Assembly: GCF_009749385.1 (NCBI RefSeq)
Contig: NZ_WBIN01000011.1
Coordinates: 1-64,000, forward strand
Direction of reading: 5' to 3'
DNA length: 64,000 bases
From: Agromyces allii
Lineage (GTDB): Bacteria; Actinomycetota; Actinomycetes; Actinomycetales; Microbacteriaceae
Positions 50,006 through 56,798 of this stretch are shown here, in pieces. Below the pieces are notes generated by a model. The model searched no databases. It saw only the letters and a list, made by a program, of their open reading frames with translations, and was not told where the DNA came from. Numbering within the stretch: position 1 is the first letter of the stretch; every line of letters begins with the position of its first letter. The position numbers and the translations under genes are program-made.

Positions 50006-50835
50006 GCATCCTCGAGGTCACCGGCCTCACGGTCACCCGCCCCGACGGCGTCCGGCTCGTCGACGAGGTCACGTTCGACGTCGACCGCGCCGAGGTCGTC
50101 GGCATCGTCGGCGAGTCGGGTTCGGGCAAGACCATGACCGGCATGGCCCTGCTCGGACTCGTGCCCGAACCGCTCGCGGTCGGCGGATCGATCCGGCTGA
50201 ACGGCCGCGAACTCGTGACGCAGTCCCAGCGGCAGTGGCAGCAGACCCGCGGGCGCGAGATCGCGATGGTCCTGCAAGACCCCTCGTCGGCCCTGCATCC
50301 GATGCTGAAGCTCGGCGAGCAACTCACCGACCACCTGCGCAGCCATCTCGGCATGCGCCCGAAGGCGGCGAGGGCCCGAGCCCTCGAACTCCTCGAACAG
50401 GTGCACCTGCCCGACGGCGAGGACATCCTCCGCCGATTCCCGCATCAGCTCTCGGGCGGCATGAAGCAGCGCGTCGCGATCGCGATCGCCCTCGCATGCG
50501 AACCGTCGGTGCTCGTGGCCGACGAGGTGACGACGGCGCTCGATGCGAACATCCGCGTCGGCATCCTGCGACTGCTCGACGAGCTGCGGCGTACGACCGG
50601 CATGGGCATCATGTTCATCACGCACGACCTCGCCATGCTCTCGTCATTCGCCGACCGCGTCAGCGTGTTCCGTCGGGGCGAGATCGTCGAACAGGCCGCG
50701 GCGAACGAGTTGTTCGCGGACCCGCAGCATCCGTACACGCACGAACTGCTCGACGCCGTGCCGAGCATCCCCTGGAAGATGGTCGATCTGGAGCCGGTCG
50801 GCTCCCCCGGCGAAGGGACCCTCGACGATGACTGA
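50002..50835 (+). CDS. Peptide ABC transporter ATPase, DppD-type
   Basis: A 277-residue ABC ATPase. Walker A GESGSGKT is near 37-44, Q-loop VLQDPSSALHP, signature LSGGMKQRVAIAIALA, and Walker B VLVADEVTTALD, in which Val replaces the usual Pro after Glu. The Opp/Dpp C-terminal extension PQHPYTHELLDAVPS is present. GTG 50002 overlaps the previous stop. Works with the DppF-type ATPase as a heterodimer energising uptake. Confidence 0.9.
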   Translation: MSILEVTGLTVTRPDGVRLVDEVTFDVDRAEVVGIVGESGSGKTMTGMALLGLVPEPLAVGGSIRLNGRELVTQSQRQWQQTRGREIAMVLQDPSSALHPMLKLGEQLTDHLRSHLGMRPKAARARALELLEQVHLPDGEDILRRFPHQLSGGMKQRVAIAIALACEPSVLVADEVTTALDANIRVGILRLLDELRRTTGMGIMFITHDLAMLSSFADRVSVFRRGEIVEQAAANELFADPQHPYTHELLDAVPSIPWKMVDLEPVGSPGEGTLDDD

Positions 50836-51637
50836 GTCCACTCCACTGCTGCGCGTCCGCGACGCCGAGGTGACGTACAAGGGACGCGGGCGCTCGTCGA
50901 AGCCCGCCGTTCGCGGTGTGAGCCTCGATGTGCACCCCGGCGAGATCGTCGGCATCGTCGGCGAATCCGGATGCGGCAAGTCGTCGCTGGCGCGCGCCAT
51001 GGTCGGGCTGCAGGCGACCTCGGGCGGCAGCATCGAGTTCCTCGGCGAGCGGGTGCGGCCGTTGCCCATCCGACGCCGTGCCGCCTCGATGATCCCCCTG
51101 CAGATGGTCTTCCAAGATCCGAACGCGTCGCTCAACCCGCGCCGACGGGTCGACGAGCAGATCGGCGAGGTGATCCGGGGCAGCCGCAGGGCCATGCACG
51201 ACCCGGCACGGTCGAAGGCCGAGGTCGACGCGCTCGTGGCGGACGCCCTCGACCGGGTCGGCCTCGACCCGGCGCTGCGGCGGCGCTACCCGCACGCGCT
51301 GTCGGGCGGTCAACGGCAGCGCGTCGCGATCGCGAAGGTGCTCGCCGTCGACACGAAGGTGATCATCGCCGACGAGCCGATCGCGTCGCTCGACGCGTCG
51401 TCGCAGAAGCGCGTCGGCGCCCTGCTGCGCGACCTCGTCGACACCATGGGCATCGGCATGGCGATCATCTCGCACGATCTCGCAGTCGTCGCGTCCATCG
51501 CCGACACCATGGCGGTGATGCGTGCGGGCGAGTTCGTCGAGAAGGGCACGGCCGAGCAACTCTGGACGCACGCGCGCCAGCCGTACACCCGCGAACTGCT
51601 GGGCGCCGTCCCCTCGCTCGTGAGCAGGGCGGCATGA
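50828..51637 (+). CDS. Peptide ABC transporter ATPase, DppF-type
   Basis: A 269-residue partner ATPase. Walker A GESGCGKSS is near 45-53, Q-loop VFQDPNASLNPRRRV, signature LSGGQRQRVAIAKVLA and Walker B IIADEPIASLD. The C-terminal ARQPYTRELLGAVPS is the shortened Opp/Dpp motif; the usual zinc-ligand Cys of full DppF tails are absent. ATG 50828 overlaps the previous gene by 8 nt. Completes a five-part importer. Confidence 0.9.
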   Translation: MTESTPLLRVRDAEVTYKGRGRSSKPAVRGVSLDVHPGEIVGIVGESGCGKSSLARAMVGLQATSGGSIEFLGERVRPLPIRRRAASMIPLQMVFQDPNASLNPRRRVDEQIGEVIRGSRRAMHDPARSKAEVDALVADALDRVGLDPALRRRYPHALSGGQRQRVAIAKVLAVDTKVIIADEPIASLDASSQKRVGALLRDLVDTMGIGMAIISHDLAVVASIADTMAVMRAGEFVEKGTAEQLWTHARQPYTRELLGAVPSLVSRAA

Positions 51638-52056
51638 ACGGCGGGAGCGGCCTGCCCGACGTCGGCCTCCGGCGGATCCCCGCCGACGCCGACGACGACG
51701 CGCTCTCCGCCGACGCGGTCGTCGTGGGCGGCACGGTGTACGCGACGGTCATCCCGACCGACGAGCGCGACGAGCTCGCCGGCTCCTCGATCGCGGCGCA
51801 GGCCGAGCAGGCGATCGCGAACCTCGACGAGGTGCTCCGATCGGCGGGCTCCGACCTCGCGTCGGTCGCGCATCTCACGATCCACCTGACCGACATCGCG
51901 CGCGACCGGGCGGGCTTCAACGCCGTCTACCGCGAGTGGTTCCCCTCCGATCGCGTGCCCGTGCGGTGCGCCGTCGGGGTCGCAGCGCTCGCCCGCCCCG
52001 GCATGCTCGTCGAACTCACCGCGATCGCCGCGGTCACCGCGTCGTCGGTGCCGTGA
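51634..52056 (+). CDS. RidA-family (YjgF/YER057c) protein
   Basis: A 140-residue Rid-superfamily protein. The Arg of the ligand site is in RVPVRCAVGVAALARPGMLVE (VPVRCAVGVAAL) near 109, followed by a Glu-containing last strand. RidA proteins hydrolyse reactive enamine/imine intermediates; others are structural or regulatory. Coupled to the dppF-like gene by ATGA, it ends the transporter operon. Its presence suggests the imported compound is broken down through an enamine or imine. Confidence 0.85.
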   Translation: MNGGSGLPDVGLRRIPADADDDALSADAVVVGGTVYATVIPTDERDELAGSSIAAQAEQAIANLDEVLRSAGSDLASVAHLTIHLTDIARDRAGFNAVYREWFPSDRVPVRCAVGVAALARPGMLVELTAIAAVTASSVP

Positions 52057-52074
52057 TCGCCCCGCTCCGCCTGC

Positions 52075-52737
52075 TCACACGCGTGCAGGCTGACGTTCCT
52101 GACGGCCGACCGGACGGAGGGCGGCGAAGCGCGCTTCGGTCTCGCGCAGCATCCGCTCGCGCTGTTCAGGGGTCTTCTCGGTGATGGCCGCGTAGTTGAC
52201 CCACCGGAGGTTCTTCACGCCGATCTTGCCGAAGGTGCCCTTGAACATGATCTTCGTGAGCGGGTCGCGGAACCACCAGCGGTAGGCCGCGTCTGGGGTG
52301 GTCATGATCGACAGCACGGTGACGCCCCCGAGCCGCGGCATGAGGTTGCGGAACGGGTTGCCCTTCGCGCCGGCGACCTCCTCGAAGACGACGCCCTTGG
52401 TGAGCACCCGGTCGAGGAACCCCTTCGTCGCGGCGGGCATGGCCTCCCACCAGACCGGGAAGGCGAACACCACGTGATCTGCCGCAAGCAGTCTGCGCTG
52501 GTAGTCGGCGACCACGGGGTCGACCACGGACTTCAGGCGCCAGGCGACGAGGTCTTCGCGGCTCATGACCGGGTCGAAGCCGTCGGCGGCGAGGTCGACG
52601 AGGTCGATCTCGTGGCCGGCAAGACGGGCACCGCGGATCGCGGCATCGGCGACGGCGGCCGTGAAGCTGCGTCGGTGCGGCACGTTGTCGGCCGCATCGA
52701 GCGTGTAGGGGTGGTCGAGGACGAACATGATGCGCAT
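52075..52737 (-). CDS. NAD(P)H-quinone oxidoreductase (flavodoxin-like fold, KefF/NQO1 type)
   Basis: A 220-residue FMN/FAD flavoprotein. N-terminal strand IMFVLDHPY and the phosphate loop region HRRSFTAAVADAA lead the fold. FAFPVWWEAMPAATKGFLDRVL (FPVWWEAMPAATKGFLDR) is the signature of NQO1/KefF/MdaB proteins. Reduces quinones or other electrophiles with NAD(P)H in the cytoplasm. Divergent from a MarR regulator with paired operator-like repeats between, so induction by an electrophile is likely. Confidence 0.85.
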   Translation of the reverse strand: MRIMFVLDHPYTLDAADNVPHRRSFTAAVADAAIRGARLAGHEIDLVDLAADGFDPVMSREDLVAWRLKSVVDPVVADYQRRLLAADHVVFAFPVWWEAMPAATKGFLDRVLTKGVVFEEVAGAKGNPFRNLMPRLGGVTVLSIMTTPDAAYRWWFRDPLTKIMFKGTFGKIGVKNLRWVNYAAITEKTPEQRERMLRETEARFAALRPVGRQERQPARV

Positions 52738-52764
52738 GATGGCTCCCGTGTTGGGTGATCGTTG

Positions 52765-52793
52765 GTTGCGTATTCAACGGTTGCATGCGCAAC
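52765..52793. promoter_or_regulatory. Double MarR-type operator
   Basis: Two adjacent inverted repeats with the layout GTTG-N6-CAAC: 52765-52778 and 52780-52793, separated by 1 bp (15-bp period). They lie between the quinone reductase and MarR starts. A TTGACA lies on the minus strand at 52806-52801. Confidence 0.65.
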
Positions 52794-52816
52794 AGTAGCC
52801 TGTCAAACGAAACGGG

Positions 52817-52822
52817 TAGACT
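52817..52822 (+). promoter_or_regulatory. -10 of the marR gene, leaderless
   Basis: TAGACT ends 6 nt before ATG 52829. Confidence 0.5.
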
Positions 52823-52828
52823 CACGGC

Positions 52829-53272
52829 ATGGACGCAGTCGACCTCCCCGATGAGCAGGCGCAGCTCTGGTACCTCATCCGACGCGTGGCCGGGCTGCTC
52901 GACCGCACGGGCGACGCCCTGTTCCGCCGGGAGCTCGACATCTCGCTCGCGCAGTTCCTCGTGCTGAGCGTCGTCGACGCACACCCCGGCCCCCTGAACC
53001 AGCAGGCCATCGCCGACCGCCTCGGCCTCACGAAGGGCACCGTCAGCCGTCAGATCGAGCAGGCGGTCGCGGCCGGCCTCATGACCGCCGAGACCAGCGC
53101 GCACAACCGCCGAGAGAAGGCGCTCGGGCTCACGGCAGCGGGCACCGACCTCGTGCGACGCGGCGATGCCCTCTACGCCGAGGCCCGCACCACGACCCTG
53201 CCGACGGGCGACGCCGACGACGTGCACGCGGCACTGCGCGTGCTCGAGCAGATGAACCGCGCCCTCGGCTGA
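52829..53272 (+). CDS. MarR-family transcriptional regulator
   Basis: A 147-residue MarR winged-helix repressor. The recognition region is LNQQAIADRLGLTKGTVSRQIEQAVAAGLM (core IADRLGLTKGTVSRQI) at about 58-82 and the wing RREKALGLTAAG. A helical dimerisation segment includes LEQMNRALG at the end. Its probable target is the divergent quinone reductase, and it likely represses itself, through the two GTTG-N6-CAAC repeats. -10 TAGACT 6 nt upstream implies a leaderless mRNA. Confidence 0.87.
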   Translation: MDAVDLPDEQAQLWYLIRRVAGLLDRTGDALFRRELDISLAQFLVLSVVDAHPGPLNQQAIADRLGLTKGTVSRQIEQAVAAGLMTAETSAHNRREKALGLTAAGTDLVRRGDALYAEARTTTLPTGDADDVHAALRVLEQMNRALG

Positions 53273-53304
53273 GTCGCCGAGTCGCTGAGTCGCCGAGTCG
53301 CCGA
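53273..53304. repeat. 8-bp tandem repeat between marR and the sigma factor gene
   Basis: Four head-to-tail copies of GTCGCCGA (second copy GTCGCTGA) fill the gap between the marR stop and the stop of the convergent sigma gene. Confidence 0.75.
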
Positions 53305-53305
53305 G

Positions 53306-54199
53306 CTACCGCTCGAGCACGGGCCCCGCGTCGAGCCATTCGAGCTTGCTCGGGTTCGCGAACGAGAAGATGCGCGTGATGCGCCCGCCCTCGACGACCA
53401 CGCTCACGGCGCCCGCGAGCTGCCCGTCGATCTCGGCACGGATGCCGGGCTCGCCGTTCACGTCGACGACCCGCACGACGAACGGGAGCCCGAGCTTCGC
53501 GATGCCGCCGACGAGGTAGCGCGCGATCTTGTCTGCGCCGACGATGGGTCGCACCGCGGCACCGCGGACCTGTCCGCCGCCGTCGGCGACCGACACCACG
53601 TCGGGCGCGAGCACGTCCATGAGCGCCTGCACGTCGCCCGAGTTCACCGCGGCGGCGAACCTCGCCACGACCTCCTCCTGCTCGGCCCGGTCGACGATCA
53701 CGCGCGGACGCCGCGCCGCCACGTGCTCCTTGGCGCGATGCGCGATCTGGCGCACCGCAGCAGGGGTCTTGCCCACGGCATCCGCGATCTCGTCGTAGGG
53801 CACGTCGAACACCTCGCGCAGTACGAACACGGCCCGCTCGGCCGGCCCCAGCGTCTCGAGCACCGTCAGCATCGCGATCGACACGCTCTCGGCGAGCTCG
53901 ACGTCGGCCGCGACATCCGGCCCCGTGAACAGCGGCTCGGGCAGCCACTCGCCGACGTACTGCTCACGGCGCCGCGCCTGAGTGCGGATCTGGTTCAGCG
54001 CCTGGCGCGTGACGATGCGCACGAGGTACGCACGCGGATCGCGCACTTGCGCGTGGTCGACCTCGTTCCAGCGCAGCCACGACTCCTGCAGCACGTCCTC
54101 GGCGTCGACGGCCGACCCGAGCATCTCGTACGCGACCGTGAAGAGCAGGTTGCGGTGCACGACGAACGCATCGGCGTCGGCACCGGTGCTGCGGCTCAT
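53306..54199 (-). CDS. sigJ: Second ECF41-group sigma factor with SnoaL-like C-terminal domain
   Basis: A 297-residue ECF41 sigma factor. Region 2 has AEDVLQESWLRW, linker motif WLPEP is at 85-89, and region 4 has PAERAVFVLREVFDVPYDEIADAVG. The SnoaL-like domain has DGGG at 206-209. Its ATG overlaps the stop of the upstream carboxymuconolactone-decarboxylase-like gene by 4 nt, the textbook ECF41 pairing. The shared promoter is TGTCACA-N16-TGTC at 54916-54890. About the same length as the other ECF41 protein in the window and probably with overlapping promoter recognition. Confidence 0.88.
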   Translation of the reverse strand: MSRSTGADADAFVVHRNLLFTVAYEMLGSAVDAEDVLQESWLRWNEVDHAQVRDPRAYLVRIVTRQALNQIRTQARRREQYVGEWLPEPLFTGPDVAADVELAESVSIAMLTVLETLGPAERAVFVLREVFDVPYDEIADAVGKTPAAVRQIAHRAKEHVAARRPRVIVDRAEQEEVVARFAAAVNSGDVQALMDVLAPDVVSVADGGGQVRGAAVRPIVGADKIARYLVGGIAKLGLPFVVRVVDVNGEPGIRAEIDGQLAGAVSVVVEGGRITRIFSFANPSKLEWLDAGPVLER

Positions 54200-54828
54200 G
54201 CCGTCGAGCCTACGACCGCCGTGGGAGCGCCCGTCGGCTCGGCGACCGCCGTGCCGGCTCCCCGCTCGACGAGCGGCGGCATCTCGCACGCCTCGGCGAA
54301 GCCGTCGGAATGGATGCCCAGCGCGATGTTCATGCGCGACGACATGTTCATGAACCCGATCTTCGCGGCCAGCTCGACGAGGGCGGCCGGGCCGAGCTCG
54401 GCGAGCAGGGCGGCCGAAAGCTCGTCGGTGACGGCCGGCGGCGTCTGGCTCATCGCCTCGGCGTACTCCATGACGTTGCGCTCGAGGGGCGTGAAGACGG
54501 TCGCCTCGCGCCAGTTCGGCACCTGTCGCGCCTTCTCGAGGTCGAGGCCCTCATTGCGCGACTTGTAGTAGTTGAAGTCGAGGCACCAGCTGCAGCCGAT
54601 GTGTGCGGCCGTCGCCATGACCGCCAAGGTCGCCAGGTCGCGGTCGAGCTCGTGCAGGCCCTCGACCTTGCGCCCGATGCCCATCGATGCCCGCATCAGG
54701 GCCGGGTGGTGCGCGAGCACGCCCATCGAGTCGGGCACCGTGCCGAGCATGCGGCGTGCCGCGATCTTCACCACCCCGCCGAACACTCCGGTGAGCTCGG
54801 TCGGCGGGATGCGGGTCTGGGTGGTCAT
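54196..54828 (-). CDS. Carboxymuconolactone decarboxylase (AhpD-like) family protein
   Basis: A 210-residue CMD/AhpD-type protein. The redox-like CSWC is at 79-82, followed by the helix LDFNYYKSRNEGLD, the motif of alkylhydroperoxidase-like members. Likely a thiol-dependent peroxidase or oxidoreductase; true lactone decarboxylase activity is unlikely with CxxC. I prefer ATG 54828 over ATG 54831 because AGGAGG then sits 5 nt upstream. First gene of the ECF41 operon, ahead of its sigma factor. Confidence 0.85.
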   Translation of the reverse strand: MTTQTRIPPTELTGVFGGVVKIAARRMLGTVPDSMGVLAHHPALMRASMGIGRKVEGLHELDRDLATLAVMATAAHIGCSWCLDFNYYKSRNEGLDLEKARQVPNWREATVFTPLERNVMEYAEAMSQTPPAVTDELSAALLAELGPAALVELAAKIGFMNMSSRMNIALGIHSDGFAEACEMPPLVERGAGTAVAEPTGAPTAVVGSTA

Positions 54829-54889
54829 CATGTCCTCCTGCGTTGCTCGACGGTCCGGCTTCGGTATCCGGATGGCCCGTCGGCATGAA

Positions 54890-54916
54890 GACACCGGCCG
54901 GCGCTCGCGTGTGACA
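54890..54916 (-). promoter_or_regulatory. ECF41-type promoter 6 (CMD-sigma operon)
   Basis: Minus strand: TGTCACA (54916-54910), 16 nt, TGTC (54893-54890), 61 nt before ATG 54828. Same -35 and spacing as the five sites at 31037-34469, 20 kb away. Confidence 0.75.
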
Positions 54917-54947
54917 TCCCCCTGTCGGTGTGCCGCTGCGCTGCGGT

Positions 54948-55592
54948 TCACGCCGATGCGAGGTGCGACACCTGCTCGACGACGAGCACGACCGCGAGCA
55001 CGACCATCGCGGCTCCCGAGACGCGCGAGACGAGGCGCATCGCCGTGGGCCTCGCCCGCAGCACCGTGCGCGCGCCGAAGCCGACGATCGAGTAGACGAT
55101 GGCGCAGCTCGCCACGAAGATCAGGCCGAGCACCGCGAGCTGCACGGGCAGCGACCAGTCGCCCGACGCGTCGGTGAACTGCGGCAGCAGCACGACCAGC
55201 ACGAGCAGGCCCTTCGGGTTCAGTCCGCTGACACCCGCGCCCTGCGCGACGCGCAGCCATGGGCGAGCGGATGCCGGCGGCTCCGCCGGTGCACCGGTCG
55301 GCACGACCGCGACGGGCGGGTTGCGCAGCACGCCGACGCCGAGCCACACGAGGTAGGCGGCGGCGGCGAGCGTCAGCACGACGAGCAGGGCCGGCACGGC
55401 CGCCACCGCGGCGCCCACGCCGACCGCGACCGCCGCGACCACGACGAGATAGCCGACGAGGATGCCGCCGAGCGAGGGCACGAACGAGCGCTCGCGCAGT
55501 CCTGCGGCGATGATGTACGCCCAGTCGGGGCCGGGCAGCACGACCATGAGCGTCATCATGCCCCAGCAGGCGAGCAGCAGCTCGGGGTTCAT
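54948..55592 (-). CDS. LysE-family amino acid exporter
   Basis: A 214-residue LysE/RhtB-type translocator with five to six helices. Family motif PGPDWAYIIAAGLRE is at about 20-34 and GVSGLNPKGLL in the middle. Exports amino acids or related compounds across the cytoplasmic membrane. GGAGG lies upstream of ATG 55592. Divergent from an Lrp/AsnC regulator, the usual controller of such exporters. Confidence 0.87.
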   Translation of the reverse strand: MNPELLLACWGMMTLMVVLPGPDWAYIIAAGLRERSFVPSLGGILVGYLVVVAAVAVGVGAAVAAVPALLVVLTLAAAAYLVWLGVGVLRNPPVAVVPTGAPAEPPASARPWLRVAQGAGVSGLNPKGLLVLVVLLPQFTDASGDWSLPVQLAVLGLIFVASCAIVYSIVGFGARTVLRARPTAMRLVSRVSGAAMVVLAVVLVVEQVSHLASA

Positions 55593-55602
55593 CGGCGCCT
55601 CC

Positions 55603-55622
55603 GTTCGTTCGATACGACGAAC
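55603..55622. promoter_or_regulatory. Inverted repeat near the LysE promoter
   Basis: GTTCGT (55603-55608), 8 nt, ACGAAC (55617-55622). Candidate regulator site 11 nt before the exporter start. Confidence 0.45.
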
Positions 55623-55676
55623 CTAGGCAGGATCAGCCCGAAGAGGCTTCCGAACTTCACCTCGGAGCGTGCGATC

Positions 55677-55692
55677 AGTGGAAGAATCCACT
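55677..55692. promoter_or_regulatory. Inverted repeat just before the Lrp start
   Basis: AGTGGA (55677-55682), 4 nt, TCCACT (55687-55692), ending 2 nt before ATG 55695. Could block translation or transcription start if bound by Lrp itself. Confidence 0.4.
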
Positions 55693-55694
55693 CC

Positions 55695-56147
55695 ATGGAC
55701 GCCATCGACCGACGAATCCTTGCCGAACTGCAACTCGATGGCCGGCAGAGCCTCACCGAGCTCGCCGAGCGCGTGCAGCTGAGCATGTCGCCGACCCATC
55801 GCCGGCTGCGCGCGCTCGAGACATCCGGAGCCATCACCGGGTACCGGGCCGTCATCGACCCCGAGGTCGTCGGGCTCGGGTTCGGCGCGCTCGTGTTCGT
55901 GACCATGGAGTCGGCGAACCAGGCGACGATCCCCGCGTTCGATGCGGCGGTCGCCGAGATCCCGGAGGTGATCCAGGCGCTGCGCCTCTTCGGCGACCCC
56001 GACTACCTGCTGCGCGTCGCGGTGCCCGACCTGCCCGCGTACCAGCGCCTCTGGGACGAGCGCCTCTCGGCGCTGCCCGGGGTTCGACGGGTCGAGTCGA
56101 CCCTCGTCATGAAGACGATCGTCGACGACCGGCCGCTGCCGATCTGA
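55695..56147 (+). CDS. Lrp/AsnC-family transcriptional regulator
   Basis: A 150-residue Lrp-type regulator. N-terminal HTH is IDRRILAELQLDGRQSLTELAERVQLSMSPTHRRLRALE (core LTELAERVQLSMSPTHRRL). A RAM/AsnC ligand domain follows (VVGLGFGALVFVTME, LFGDPDYLLRVAVPDLPAY). It likely senses an amino acid and controls the divergent LysE exporter. Start ATG 55695 is immediately preceded by a small inverted repeat. Confidence 0.88.
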   Translation: MDAIDRRILAELQLDGRQSLTELAERVQLSMSPTHRRLRALETSGAITGYRAVIDPEVVGLGFGALVFVTMESANQATIPAFDAAVAEIPEVIQALRLFGDPDYLLRVAVPDLPAYQRLWDERLSALPGVRRVESTLVMKTIVDDRPLPI

Positions 56148-56163
56148 GCGCCGCTCCCTCATC

Positions 56164-56218
56164 GCGCGGACGCGAACAGTCGCTTCAGAGGCATCGAGGC
56201 GACCATTCGCGTCCGCGC
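56164..56218. terminator. Bidirectional terminator hairpin
   Basis: Outer arms GCGCGGACGCGAA (56164-56176) and its complement (56206-56218), plus inner GTCGC/GCGAC (56179-56183, 56199-56203). Located between the lrp stop and the stop of the convergent Nudix gene. Confidence 0.6.
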
Positions 56219-56262
56219 CTGAGGTGCTGGCTGACGGGTGGCGGATGACGACCGGGAACGGG

Positions 56263-56736
56263 TCAGCGACCGCCCTCGAAGCGGGTCGCCCCCTCGCCGC
56301 CGACCGCGACCCGGATGCGTTCGACGTGATGCTCCGACACGCCGTTCAGGTCGTCGAGACCCCGCCAGCCGACCTCGGTCATCTCGCCGTCGGCCGGATA
56401 CGGCTCGCCCTCGATCCACGCGCACCGGAACGTGAGGTCGAGGTAGTCGGCCTGGTCGCCGTTCACGTGGGTGACGCGCGGCATCTGGTGCACCCACGCG
56501 AGCCGGTCGACGCGCACCCGCACACCGGCCTCCTCGAGCGCCTCGCGCGCCGCGGCATCCGCCGGCTCCTCGCCGGGGTCGACGATGCCCGTGATGGGCG
56601 TGAGCGCGCCGTTGTCGGAACGCCGCCCGAGCAGCACCTCGTCGCCGCGCACGACCACGGCCGTCACCCCCACCAGCGGGATCGGCACCTGCCCGAGGTG
56701 TCGACGCATCTCGAGCACGAATTCAGGGGTCGCCAT
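56263..56736 (-). CDS. Nudix hydrolase
   Basis: A 157-residue Nudix-fold pyrophosphohydrolase. The complete Nudix box GIVDPGEEPADAAAREALEEAGV is at about 50-72 (PGEEPADAAAREALEEAG; catalytic Glu residues in REALEE). It hydrolyses nucleoside-diphosphate derivatives using Mg2+; substrate not predictable. TAGCGT 6 nt before ATG 56736 points to leaderless expression. Confidence 0.87.
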   Translation of the reverse strand: MATPEFVLEMRRHLGQVPIPLVGVTAVVVRGDEVLLGRRSDNGALTPITGIVDPGEEPADAAAREALEEAGVRVRVDRLAWVHQMPRVTHVNGDQADYLDLTFRCAWIEGEPYPADGEMTEVGWRGLDDLNGVSEHHVERIRVAVGGEGATRFEGGR

Positions 56737-56742
56737 GCGTTC

Positions 56743-56748
56743 ACGCTA
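56743..56748 (-). promoter_or_regulatory. -10 of the Nudix gene, leaderless
   Basis: TAGCGT on the minus strand ends 6 nt before ATG 56736. Confidence 0.5.
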
Positions 56749-56798
56749 CGCGAGCGGATGCCGCGGCCGCACGCACGGCCCCGGCACCCGACCCGGGT

